The translations under genes and the position numbers were made by a program. From positions 32,527-96,526 of the forward strand of contig UQLO01000004.1 of assembly GCA_900541865.1 (NCBI GenBank): a stretch of DNA of 64,000 bases. The letters are read 5' to 3'. The notes under the pieces are model-generated. The model ran no database searches. It worked only from the letters and a program-made list of their open reading frames with translations, and was not told where the DNA came from. Position 1 is the stretch's first letter, and the number at the start of each line of letters is the position of its first letter. Origin of the DNA: an uncultured Porphyromonadaceae bacterium (GTDB lineage: Bacteria; Bacteroidota; Bacteroidia; Bacteroidales; Muribaculaceae). Positions 53,711 through 60,914 of the stretch are shown one piece after another.

Positions 53711-54166
53711 CTACAGTATGTCGGCGTTTTCGGGTTTGACGGTTTTGTTGCAGTAATGGCAGCGAAGCATGCCCGAGTCGGCGTCGACGTTGAAGCGGGT
53801 GCGCATGGGCTCGTTGTTGGTGATGCACTTGGGATTTGAACACCTCACCACGCCCACGAGCACATCGGGGAGCTTCACGGCCCTCTTGGAGGCAACCTCG
53901 AAGTTGCGTATGGTGTTGACCACGGCGTTGGGGGCGATAACGGCGATGCGGTCGAGGGCATCCTGGTCGAGTTCGATGTCGGCTACTTTGATAATGCCTT
54001 TGAGGCCGAGGCGGTTGCTGGCGAGGTTGTCGCCGATGGTCACGCTGTTGCGGGTGTTTTCCAACCCCAGTATGCGAACGGCCTTGTAGACGGTTCCGCA
54101 GGGTAAGTGGTCGATTACCGTGCCGTTTTCCAAAGCGGCGACGGCCAGCTTTTTGGTTTCTTTCAT
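53711..54166 (-). CDS. pyrI: Aspartate carbamoyltransferase regulatory subunit PyrI
   Basis: 151 aa. The nucleotide-binding N-terminal domain (VAALENGTVIDHLP, the ATP/CTP site region) is followed by a zinc domain with four Cys in CSNPKC and CHYC. It assembles with PyrB and provides CTP inhibition. It overlaps pyrB by four bases. Confidence 0.96.
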   Translation of the reverse strand: MKETKKLAVAALENGTVIDHLPCGTVYKAVRILGLENTRNSVTIGDNLASNRLGLKGIIKVADIELDQDALDRIAVIAPNAVVNTIRNFEVASKRAVKLPDVLVGVVRCSNPKCITNNEPMRTRFNVDADSGMLRCHYCNKTVKPENADIL

Positions 54167-55083
54167 TTGGGGATGTCTATGTTGAGTGCACGGGTTATGA
54201 TGGCCTGGCGGGCGTAGACGCCGTTTCGGGCCTGCTCGAAGTAGTAAGCCTGGTCGGTGTCGTCGACGTCGGGGTTTATTTCGTTGACGCGGGGGAGGGG
54301 ATGGAGGATGCGCATACCGGGACGACAGCCGGCGAGCATGCTGCGGTGCAGGCTGTAGAGGTCTTTGACGCGCTCGTACTCCATGGGGTCGGCGAAACGT
54401 TCGCGCTGCACGCGCGTCATATAGAGGATGTCGGTGTTGTTGATTACCTCGGGGGTGAAGTCAGCGTGCTCGATACATTCGATGCCCTCGCGGCGGCACA
54501 TTTCGACGTATTCCGCCGGCATGGCCAGCTCGGGGCAGCTCACCAGGCGGAACCGGGGCCGGAAGTAGCGCAGGGCACTCATCAGCGAATGGACGGTGCG
54601 GCCATACTTGAGGTCGCCGACCATAGTAACGTCGAGGTCGGTGAGGCGTCCCTGGGTTTTGACTATGGAGTAGAGGTCGAGCATGGTCTGCGAGGGGTGC
54701 TGGTTTGCCCCGTCGCCGGCGTTGATTACCGGGGTGTCGGTGACTTCGGAGGCATAGCGGGCGGCTCCTTCGAGGTGGTGGCGCATCACTATCAGGTCGG
54801 CGTAGTTGCTCACCATCTTGATGGTGTCCTTGAGGGTTTCGCCCTTGGATGTGCTGCTGGTGGCGGCATCGCTGAAGCCTATCACACGGCCACCAAGGCG
54901 GTTTACGGCCGTTTCGAAGCTTAAGCGCGTGCGGGTCGACGGCTCGAAGAAGAGCGTGGCGACCACTTTGCCTTCAAGAAGTTTGTTGTCGGGGTGCTCC
55001 TGGAAATAGCGGGATCGTTCAAGCAGATCCAGAATGTCCGCTTTACTGATGTCGTCGATGCTGACAAGGCTGCGTGGATTCAT
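54163..55083 (-). CDS. pyrB: Aspartate carbamoyltransferase catalytic subunit PyrB
   Basis: 306 aa. It condenses carbamoyl phosphate with aspartate. Carbamoyl phosphate motif FEPSTRTRLSFETAVNRLGG and the later HPLPRVNEI are present. I use ATG 55083 (MNPRSLVSI), 21 nt after the -7 box; the frame reaches 55134, but that part contains the promoter. Confidence 0.96.
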   Translation of the reverse strand: MNPRSLVSIDDISKADILDLLERSRYFQEHPDNKLLEGKVVATLFFEPSTRTRLSFETAVNRLGGRVIGFSDAATSSTSKGETLKDTIKMVSNYADLIVMRHHLEGAARYASEVTDTPVINAGDGANQHPSQTMLDLYSIVKTQGRLTDLDVTMVGDLKYGRTVHSLMSALRYFRPRFRLVSCPELAMPAEYVEMCRREGIECIEHADFTPEVINNTDILYMTRVQRERFADPMEYERVKDLYSLHRSMLAGCRPGMRILHPLPRVNEINPDVDDTDQAYYFEQARNGVYARQAIITRALNIDIPK

Positions 55084-55103
55084 TGCAGTGTGTTTTGGTT
55101 GTG

Positions 55104-55134
55104 CAAAGGTAAGGCATTTTCGCCACTTCTGCAA
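55104..55134 (-). promoter_or_regulatory. pyrB promoter
   Basis: Minus strand TTG (55132-55134), 20-bp spacer and TACCTTTG (55104-55111). The short leader has no room for a transcription attenuator. Confidence 0.78.
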
Positions 55135-55163
55135 TGAACTTGCGCCGAATTATTCGACGCCCT

Positions 55164-56069
55164 TTAAATAATGCCGCGTATTTCGGCGATGTCAGCCACC
55201 CCGGTGCGTTCGCAGTAAGCTCGTATCTCCTCAACTGTGCGGGCCGCACACCGGGGGTCGACGAAATTATAAGTGCCGATCTGGACGGCAGTGGCTCCGG
55301 CCATGATGAACTCCAGTGCGTCGCGTCCGCAGGTGATGCCGCCAAGGCCGACTACGGGAATTGAGACTGCCCGCGCCACTTGCCAAACCATTCTGACAGC
55401 CACAGGGCGCACCGCCGGGCCCGACAGGCCGCCGGTGACGGTTGAGAGCATCGGGCGCCGGCGCTCCACGTCGACTGCCATGCCCAGCAGTGTGTTGATG
55501 AGCGACACACTGTCGGCGCCGGCACCTTCGACTGCCTTGGCGATGGAGGCGATGTCGGTGACGTTCGGCGTAAGTTTTACCATGAGATGGCCCGGCCATA
55601 CTTTGCGTACGGCGGCGGTGACTTCGGCGGCGCCTTCGCAGCTGGTGCCGAAGCCCATGCCGCCCTGCTTGACGTTGGGGCAAGATATATTGAGCTCTAT
55701 CATCCGGAGGCCTTCCACCTCGGCGAGCCTCTCGGCGCAGGCCACGTAGTCCTCGGTCCTGGCGCCCGATACGTTGACTATCACTTCGGTGCCGACATTG
55801 CGGATGGCGGGGTAGATGTGGCTTATGAAGTGGTCGACGCCTTTGTTCTGCAAGCCGACGGCATTGAGCATGCCAGAGGGCGTCTCGGCCATGCGCGGGG
55901 AGGGATTGCCAAGACGTGGCTCCAGAGTTGTGCCTTTGACTATGATGCCTCCCAAGGCCGACAGCTCCATGAAGTCTGAAAATTCGAGGCCGTAGCCAAA
56001 GGTGCCCGATGCCGTCAGCACCGGGTTCGATAAGGTGATGTCACCCAGTTTTACGCTCAGATTCACCAT
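55164..56069 (-). CDS. pyrD: Dihydroorotate dehydrogenase, class 1B catalytic subunit
   Basis: 301 aa FMN enzyme oxidising dihydroorotate to orotate. The active-site Cys is in ELNISCPNVKQGGMGFG; NPVLTASGTFGYG, IVKGTTLEPR and VKLTPNVTDI are also conserved. The NAD-linked 1B type is shown by the adjacent pyrK. It overlaps pyrK by 7 nt and ends 30 nt upstream of the pyrB promoter. Confidence 0.95.
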   Translation of the reverse strand: MVNLSVKLGDITLSNPVLTASGTFGYGLEFSDFMELSALGGIIVKGTTLEPRLGNPSPRMAETPSGMLNAVGLQNKGVDHFISHIYPAIRNVGTEVIVNVSGARTEDYVACAERLAEVEGLRMIELNISCPNVKQGGMGFGTSCEGAAEVTAAVRKVWPGHLMVKLTPNVTDIASIAKAVEGAGADSVSLINTLLGMAVDVERRRPMLSTVTGGLSGPAVRPVAVRMVWQVARAVSIPVVGLGGITCGRDALEFIMAGATAVQIGTYNFVDPRCAARTVEEIRAYCERTGVADIAEIRGII

Positions 56070-56833
56070 TTCACCTCCTTATAATTAAATACCGGACCTT
56101 CTGTGCAGACACATTTTCGAGCGCCGTCGGCCATATCCTGCACGCAGCACAGGCAGGCGCCAAGTCCGCATGCCATCCTGTTCTCGAGCGATACTTCGCA
56201 GCGCACGCCTGCGGCAGCCGCTGCCGCTCCCACGGCCTTCATCATAGGCGTGGGGCCGCATGTTTGTACTATATCGAACGCCCCGGGATTGAATTCGGGG
56301 CAGCTCGTCACTACGCCATGCCAGCCTGCGCTTCCGTCGTCAGTGCAGACTACCAGGTCGGCCACATCCTCGAAACATTCATAAAGGAACGGGTCGGGCT
56401 TGCTGCGCTGGCCTAAAATGACCACCGGCCGTACTCCCCGCGCGGCATATTCGCGGGCCAGAAAGACCATAGGGGCAATGCCTACGCCACCACCTACCAG
56501 CAGCGGCATCGAAGCCGACAAGGAGAACGAACCGCCCAGAGGGCCGACGGCCGTAACCGGTGTGCCTGCAGCGGCGGCAGCAAGAGCTTCGGAGCCTTTG
56601 CCGACTTTTTTGACCAAAAGATAAAGATTGGTGTCGCTGGCACCGAAGATAGAGTAGGGGCGGTTGAGCAGAACACCGGGAGCGGCAAGGCCAAGCTCTA
56701 CAAACTGTCCCGGCCGGCAGTCCGCAAGAGGGTCGGACGAAACGTTGCGCAGGCGCACAAACACCATGTCGGGCATCACCGGCTCAACGGCCTCCACCTG
56801 CAGGTTCATAATAGTCTTTCCGGTCATAGGCAT
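56063..56833 (-). CDS. pyrK: Dihydroorotate dehydrogenase electron-transfer subunit PyrK
   Basis: 256 aa. FAD-binding ferredoxin-reductase domain (RPYSIFGAS for FAD, VGGGVGIAPMVFLARE for NAD) and a C-terminal [2Fe-2S] cluster in CGLGACLCCVQDM...CVC. It passes electrons from PyrD to NAD. Candidate starts are ATG 56833, 56826 and 56809; the first is listed, the last is closest to the conserved part. A tRNA terminator hairpin ends only about 12 nt upstream. Confidence 0.92.
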   Translation of the reverse strand: MPMTGKTIMNLQVEAVEPVMPDMVFVRLRNVSSDPLADCRPGQFVELGLAAPGVLLNRPYSIFGASDTNLYLLVKKVGKGSEALAAAAAGTPVTAVGPLGGSFSLSASMPLLVGGGVGIAPMVFLAREYAARGVRPVVILGQRSKPDPFLYECFEDVADLVVCTDDGSAGWHGVVTSCPEFNPGAFDIVQTCGPTPMMKAVGAAAAAAGVRCEVSLENRMACGLGACLCCVQDMADGARKCVCTEGPVFNYKEVKW

Positions 56834-56844
56834 AAGTGGGGTCT

Positions 56845-56880
56845 AAAAACAACAAAACCGATAGGCGAAGGCGAATCGGT
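56845..56880 (-). terminator. Hairpin between tRNA-Met and pyrK
   Basis: Minus strand stem ACCGAT (56875-56880) and ATCGGT (56857-56862) with an inner GC-rich loop, followed by TTTGTTGTTTTT. It would end tRNA-Met transcripts, but it also lies in the only path to pyrK. Confidence 0.7.
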
Positions 56881-56909
56881 CTGAGCTGTTGCATTAGAAG
56901 TAAAATTTG

Positions 56910-56983
56910 TGGCGGGAACGAGAATTGAACTCGTGACCTCCGGGTTATGAATCCGACGCTCTAACCAACTGAGCTATCCCGCC
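56910..56983 (-). tRNA. tRNA-Met (CAT)
   Basis: 74 nt on the minus strand. The acceptor stem is GGCGGGA with TCCCGCC and discriminator A. The D arm is GCTC-AGTTGGTTA-GAGC. The anticodon loop is TTCATAA (anticodon CAT), and the T loop is GTTCAATTC-like. The lack of initiator features (the 1-72 pair is G-C, and the three G-C pairs of initiator anticodon stems are not complete) favours elongator Met, although an Ile2 (lysidine) tRNA shares the CAT anticodon. The 3' CCA is not encoded. Confidence 0.9.
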
Positions 56984-56994
56984 GTTTGCGAGTG

Positions 56995-57026
56995 CAAAAT
57001 TAGACACTTTTTTTTAAACCACCAAA
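56995..57026 (-). promoter_or_regulatory. tRNA-Met promoter
   Basis: Minus strand TTTG (57023-57026), 20-bp spacer and TAATTTTG (56995-57002). This may also be the only promoter available to pyrK-pyrD. Confidence 0.75.
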
Positions 57027-57287
57027 TTTTTTTTAAAAAAATCTTCATTTTTTCTCGCCCCACATCCCCAACGGATTCTTCTTAAGGCTCTTTTGCGGCT
57101 ATCCAAACTACATTCGGCATTTTCCACGCGGTGTATGAGACCGGCTCTAAACCCGCTTGGCTAAAAAACGACATGGATAGTTGGTTTACGATAGTTGGTA
57201 ATATGGGTCCCGGACCGGAGGAGAACCAGGGGAGGGTTGACGGCTTGGGGGCGTGTGGTGCCTTTCTCGGCTTGCCGGTTTGATTCT
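57027..57287. other. Gene-free stretch upstream of the 36-codon ORF
   Basis: About 260 bp with no recognisable gene. It holds a direct repeat of GATAGTTGGT (57176-57185 and 57190-57199) and a short palindrome, GGTCCCGGACC, near 57207-57217. A 36-codon open frame (57173-57283) has no promoter and no recognisable product. Confidence 0.5.
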
Positions 57288-57318
57288 TTTGCGGATGTTG
57301 AAAGTTTTTGTAATTTTG
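57288..57318 (+). promoter_or_regulatory. Promoter of the 36-codon ORF
   Basis: TTTG (57288-57291), 19-bp spacer and TAATTTTG (57311-57318), 27 nt before ATG 57346. Confidence 0.72.
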
Positions 57319-57345
57319 TCTTTATAATCCTAAAAACGAAAAGCC

Positions 57346-57456
57346 ATGAGTAACTACGACGACTACAACGGCAATCCCGAACACGACATATGGGTAGACT
57401 ACGACTACCAGGTCAACACCGGTGAACTCGACGACTGCTTCGACGACCCTGACTGA
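57346..57456 (+). CDS. Small acidic Tyr/Asp-rich protein, 36 aa
   Basis: A 36-codon frame reading MSNYDDYNGNPEHDIWVD, then a Tyr/Asp-rich middle, and ending DDCFDDPD. It has about 13 acidic residues, five Tyr, one Trp and a single Cys, and no signal peptide. It has a well-placed promoter 27 nt upstream and an A-rich region before the ATG, which is how many Bacteroidota genes are initiated. Below the usual length cut-off of gene finders, so easily missed. I know no family; the periodic Tyr-Asp pairs suggest a metal- or protein-binding peptide, but this is guesswork. Confidence 0.55.
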   Translation: MSNYDDYNGNPEHDIWVDYDYQVNTGELDDCFDDPD

Positions 57457-57490
57457 GAGTCGGCCTTAAGCGTTCGCAGGGGGGCGCCCC

Positions 57491-58690
57491 TCAGATGTGG
57501 AGGGTCTCGAGGAATCGACGCACTACGTCGGTGTGCCCGCTGTACTTGCCACGGTCTTCGCTGAGCTTGCAGGTGTCGGAATAGAAATCCCACTGCTCGG
57601 TAATCTTGGCGGCCACGAGCTTTATGACAATGTTGAGGGGCTTGACGCCAGGAAAATCGTTGGTGAAATGCGTACCTATGCCGAACGAGGGCTGGCAGAG
57701 TTGCCGGGCGCGTGCGTTTAGTTCGATAGCCTCGTCGGTGTTGAGACCATTGCTGAAGATGATTTGCTTTTCGCGCGGGTCGATGCCCAGCGAGCGATAT
57801 TTCTCGACGATGAGATTCATCTGCTCGAGGTTGTCGCCGCTGTCAACTCGCAGCCCTTTGAAAAGCCGTGCAAAGTCTTCGGAGAAATTGAGGCTGAAGA
57901 TATGCCAGCCGTAGGTGTCGTACAGAAAAGTCCCCAAGGCTCCCCGAAAAGTGTTGCGCCACAGATCCATGGCAATATGGTTGGCCATCAACGGCCCGTA
58001 CATTGCCGCGATGGCGCACATAAATTCGTGGGCCATCGTGCCAATAGGCGTAAGGTCGTACTTCATGGCCAGATAGACATTGCTGGTACCGGAGAAAGCG
58101 CCGGCCCATGTCCGGGCGGCCGCACAGTCCGTCATTGCCTTCACCAGAGTGTCCTCGGCGCGAAACGACAGCCTGCGCCGAGTGCCGAAGTCGCTGAACA
58201 CGCAGCCTGCCCCTAGAAGGCGCCAACCCTTCTCAAAGGAGCGGTTGTAGAAATCGTCGTAGTCGACCGCATCGGCCTGTCCCGTCATTATGAAGTATAG
58301 TTCGGAGATGATAGCCAGCACTTTCACCTCAAGCAAAATAGTGTCAGCCCAGAGACCCTCGAACTTCACCGAAAGCCGTCCGGACGCATCCTGGTCGACT
58401 TTCACCCAATTCCTGCGGTAGCGGAAGCCGCGCAGGTAGGAACAGAACCAACTCGGAATATAGGAACTTTTGCGCCGCAGGAAGGCAATCTCGGGCTCTG
58501 TGATTGCCAGGTCCTCAAGCATTTCGATTTGCTCTGACAGGGCGGACGCAAAACCTGCGGGGTAAACAGTATTATTGCGGTCGGTGAACTCGTATTTGAC
58601 GCGAGCGCGGGGGAAGTTGCGGATTACCGCGCAGCACATAGTGAACTTGTACAGGTCGTCGTCGGTGAAGTGTGTGATTATCGGTCGCAT
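57491..58690 (-). CDS. pncB: Nicotinate phosphoribosyltransferase
   Basis: 399 aa. It makes nicotinate mononucleotide in NAD salvage. The N terminus IITHFTDDDLYKFTMC and the later HEFMCAIAAMYGP and GLRVDSGDN segments are typical of PncB, and FSNGLNTDEA and GIGTHFTND bind phosphoribose. ATG 58690 is preferred over TTG 58699 as it gives the family N terminus. No clear Bacteroidota promoter is seen upstream. Confidence 0.94.
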   Translation of the reverse strand: MRPIITHFTDDDLYKFTMCCAVIRNFPRARVKYEFTDRNNTVYPAGFASALSEQIEMLEDLAITEPEIAFLRRKSSYIPSWFCSYLRGFRYRRNWVKVDQDASGRLSVKFEGLWADTILLEVKVLAIISELYFIMTGQADAVDYDDFYNRSFEKGWRLLGAGCVFSDFGTRRRLSFRAEDTLVKAMTDCAAARTWAGAFSGTSNVYLAMKYDLTPIGTMAHEFMCAIAAMYGPLMANHIAMDLWRNTFRGALGTFLYDTYGWHIFSLNFSEDFARLFKGLRVDSGDNLEQMNLIVEKYRSLGIDPREKQIIFSNGLNTDEAIELNARARQLCQPSFGIGTHFTNDFPGVKPLNIVIKLVAAKITEQWDFYSDTCKLSEDRGKYSGHTDVVRRFLETLHI

Positions 58691-58869
58691 ACTTTTCAAT
58701 TTGTCGTCGAAGAATAAAAGTCGGATAAAGTGAAAACGGCCGAAAGCCGCGCTGAGTTCACCTTCAGTGGGGTGCGCCGAATAAGAAAAAAATCAGAACC
58801 GCGCCACCGTCAATGGTACTACCTCCCAGCCATTCAGGCCAATGATCACAATGGCGTCCGACAGGATAA
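58691..58869. other. Degenerate intergenic DNA
   Basis: No supported gene. A 66-codon frame (58730-58930) has no recognisable product. This stretch probably contains decayed upstream parts of the DUF2726 gene that follows. Confidence 0.4.
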
Positions 58870-59274
58870 GAAAAGAATGGACATATTCTATTTTTTGGAA
58901 ATTTTCAGGAAAACCTCACTTTTGCGCTGATAGAGAAAATACGCACGTCATATCCGCATCTTTCGCACATCAAAGCGTTGTGCCACTATCCTCTGCGTTG
59001 CCTCATCAACGACTACACCGGCCTTTCGCCGCGTGAGGTAAAATATGCAAGCCGTCCTGCCACCCATCTCGACTTCCTGATCATCAATCGCGTGAGCAAG
59101 ACACCATTGCTCGCAATTGAAACCGATGGCTACTCATACCATAACGAAAACACGGTTCAGTACGAGCGAGACCGAATAAAAGACCATATACTCGAACTGT
59201 ACGGCTTGCGTCTGCTTCGCCTTTCGACGGTGGGCCACAGCGAGGAAAGCCTCATTGTAGAGGCTTTGTCGTAA
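58870..59274 (+). pseudogene. C-terminal remnant of a DUF2726-domain protein
   Basis: The frame is open from a TAA at 58867 to the stop at 59272-59274 (about 134 aa) but has no start codon with an RBS. From about residue 50 the sequence (YASRPATHLDFLIINRVSKTPLLAIETDGYSYH, then QYERDRIKDHILELYGLRLLRLST) matches the nuclease-like DUF2726 domain that ends many superfamily I helicase or AAA proteins. Everything upstream that would encode the ATPase is missing, so this is most likely a dead 3' fragment. Base composition is lower in GC than the neighbouring operons. Confidence 0.7.
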
Positions 59275-59320
59275 TGTCGTTAAGCTCAAGGCTTTCTCTG
59301 CCGTCAAGGCATAGAGCAAT

Positions 59321-59896
59321 CTATCGAATGGAGACTTCGGGAAATTCGAAATTTGCCATCGCCACGAGGTACTTCATCCGGTCCTCCCGAAGGGCCATCA
59401 GGAAGGGAGTTATGTCTTCGTCCTTGCCCTGGCACGTGAAGAAGCAGATTATAATGGCCGGGTGTCCGCCGACGAATATGTTTTTGCATCGGTAAATGTT
59501 GAACTCCACCAACTTCATTTCGTTGTCGGCACTTTCGCCAAGTATGCAGTCAAGCATATGTTCGCCGCCATTTTCATACATCTGAAAGTTGCAGCAGAGG
59601 TCCCACTGTTTGCGTTCGTTATAGGAGGCGGCGAGGTTCTGAATCCAGACGTTGGCGGGGAAGTCGCCTACCAGCATCCATATGGAGAGCATCTCGGTGA
59701 AATTCTCCGGTGTCTGTCCTTCGGGGAAATATTCCTGAAGGTACTGGTAGTCGCGGGGGTGCGAGCTCCAGCCGAGCTCGTAGTCGGTGCCGTTGAACGA
59801 CAATTTGGTCGGGGTGTCCAGATAATTCTCGACTGCCTCAGCCCCAAGGACAGAGCATACTGCAAAAAGCAAGAGGAAAAAGAGCTGTTTTTTCAT
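59321..59896 (-). CDS. Secreted protein of unknown function
   Basis: 191 aa. A signal peptide runs to about residue 20 (MKKQLFFLLLFAVCSVLGAEA). The mature part has alternating strands and helices, with YELGWSSHPRDYQYLQEYFPEGQ, FNIYRCKNIFVGGHPAIIICFFTCQG and several Cys. No lipobox. I recognise no family. It has its own promoter and stands alone between a pseudogene and the hxlR gene. Confidence 0.75.
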   Translation of the reverse strand: MKKQLFFLLLFAVCSVLGAEAVENYLDTPTKLSFNGTDYELGWSSHPRDYQYLQEYFPEGQTPENFTEMLSIWMLVGDFPANVWIQNLAASYNERKQWDLCCNFQMYENGGEHMLDCILGESADNEMKLVEFNIYRCKNIFVGGHPAIIICFFTCQGKDEDITPFLMALREDRMKYLVAMANFEFPEVSIR

Positions 59897-59916
59897 GGCG
59901 GCAAGTGTTTATTGCC

Positions 59917-59948
59917 CAAAGGTAGCAATAAAAACCGATTACTCCAAA
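59917..59948 (-). promoter_or_regulatory. Promoter of the secreted-protein gene
   Basis: Minus strand TTTG (59945-59948), 20-bp spacer and TACCTTTG (59917-59924); the start codon is 21 nt downstream of the -7 box. Confidence 0.75.
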
Positions 59949-60012
59949 TATTTTTGCGTTCTGCCCCAAGAAAAGATACTCACTGCTACGCTGACGGGGG
60001 AGCGGTCCGCGC

Positions 60013-60357
60013 TTATTGCTTCTTCTTTTCCAAATGCGCCATTGCCCAGTCTATCAACGGATTCATTGCTTGGAGCAATGTTTGCCCGTAGGGTGTGAGT
60101 TGATATTGTGTGCGCGGCGGCACTTCGGGTAATACCGTGCGAGTCGCCAAACCTTCCCCGACAAGCATCTTCAGCGCTTGCGACAGCATCTTTGGCGACA
60201 CATCGGGAATGGCTCTGTTCAATTCTCCGAAAAATTTTGGCCGGCCATCGCTCAGTGCGTCTACAATGAGCATTGGCCATTTCGCCGCAATGACGGCAAG
60301 GACGCTGCGGATAGGGCAACCCGTAACGTCCTCAACGATGTTTCCGCAGTCTTTCAT
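60013..60357 (-). CDS. HxlR-family (DUF24) transcriptional regulator
   Basis: 114 aa from ATG 60357, which overlaps the cupin stop as TAATG. A winged helix of the HxlR type: CPIRSVLAVIAAKWPMLIVDAL, then PKFFGELNRAIPDVSPKMLSQALKMLVGEGLATR and a wing ending PPRTQYQLTPYGQTLL. Cys14, directly before PIRS, is at the conserved position where DUF24 regulators such as HypR and YodB sense thiol stress; Cys4 is a second one. It probably controls the cupin-hxlR promoter through the two palindromes at 60769-60801. An upstream ATG at 60384 lies inside the cupin gene. Confidence 0.9.
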   Translation of the reverse strand: MKDCGNIVEDVTGCPIRSVLAVIAAKWPMLIVDALSDGRPKFFGELNRAIPDVSPKMLSQALKMLVGEGLATRTVLPEVPPRTQYQLTPYGQTLLQAMNPLIDWAMAHLEKKKQ

Positions 60358-60704
60358 TATAGCACCGCGTCTGTCATGGTCCATTGTGTGAGGCTACCTG
60401 CTTTTACCTGGATGCAAACGCTGGTCATATCGGTGTCGGCGTGCATCTTGCGGCTCACTTCGGGAGCTACTCTGAGCCAATCGCCGGCTTCGAGGGCCAC
60501 TTTTTCGCCGTCAAGTTCCATGCTTCCTTTGCCGGAAACGATGAAATAGATTTCCTCGTTCTCCTTGTGGCTGTGGAAGAAAGGCACTTCCGTACCGGCA
60601 GCCATTACATTTACTGAAACTTCTGCACCCGTCAGCGAGAGGGTGTCGTGCAGCTCGGTGCGCTGAGCGTCGGCCGCTACATGGGTTTTGCTGTACTTGC
60701 TCAT
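60357..60704 (-). CDS. Cupin-domain protein
   Basis: 115 aa. A single double-stranded beta-helix cupin with motif 1 HSHKENEEIYFIVSGKG (His-His-Glu metal ligands) and motif 2 LRVAPEVSRKMHADTD. These proteins may be dioxygenases, isomerases or binders of small signals; substrate unknown. It precedes hxlR in one transcript. ATG 60704 is used; the frame extends to 60764 through the promoter. Confidence 0.9.
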   Translation of the reverse strand: MSKYSKTHVAADAQRTELHDTLSLTGAEVSVNVMAAGTEVPFFHSHKENEEIYFIVSGKGSMELDGEKVALEAGDWLRVAPEVSRKMHADTDMTSVCIQVKAGSLTQWTMTDAVL

Positions 60705-60733
60705 TGTATGTGGGTTATTTGGGTTTCGCACTG

Positions 60734-60764
60734 CAAAGTTACAACGTCTAAATTTGCTTGTCAA
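60734..60764 (-). promoter_or_regulatory. Promoter of cupin-hxlR
   Basis: Minus strand TTG (60762-60764), 20-bp spacer and TAACTTTG (60734-60741). Confidence 0.78.
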
Positions 60765-60768
60765 GTAG

Positions 60769-60801
60769 TTACCTCGGAGTAACCACCTTACTTCGGAGTA
60801 T
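60769..60801 (-). promoter_or_regulatory. Two tandem TTAC-N6-GTAW palindromes (candidate HxlR operators)
   Basis: TTACCTCGGAGTAA (60769-60782) and TTACTTCGGAGTAT (60788-60801) are direct repeats 19 bp apart, and each is itself an inverted repeat (TAC...GTA arms). They begin 5 bp upstream of the -33 box of the cupin-hxlR promoter, where a dimeric regulator could act. Confidence 0.6.
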
Positions 60802-60914
60802 AAAATTTCTATATCATAGCGTTATAAAAATAGCTTTAACACTCGTTAATGTAAAAATAACCACTTTGAGCAGGTCTACGCACTTATCATAAATCATCCC
60901 ATTCCGCTACAGAT

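Noticed and set aside
57173..57283. 36-codon ORF overlapping the GATAGTTGGT repeat
   Set aside because: No promoter within reach and no recognisable composition; chance ORF more likely than for the one at 57346.
58730..58930. 66-codon plus-strand ORF upstream of the DUF2726 fragment
   Set aside because: Overlaps the fragment in another frame and has no recognisable features.
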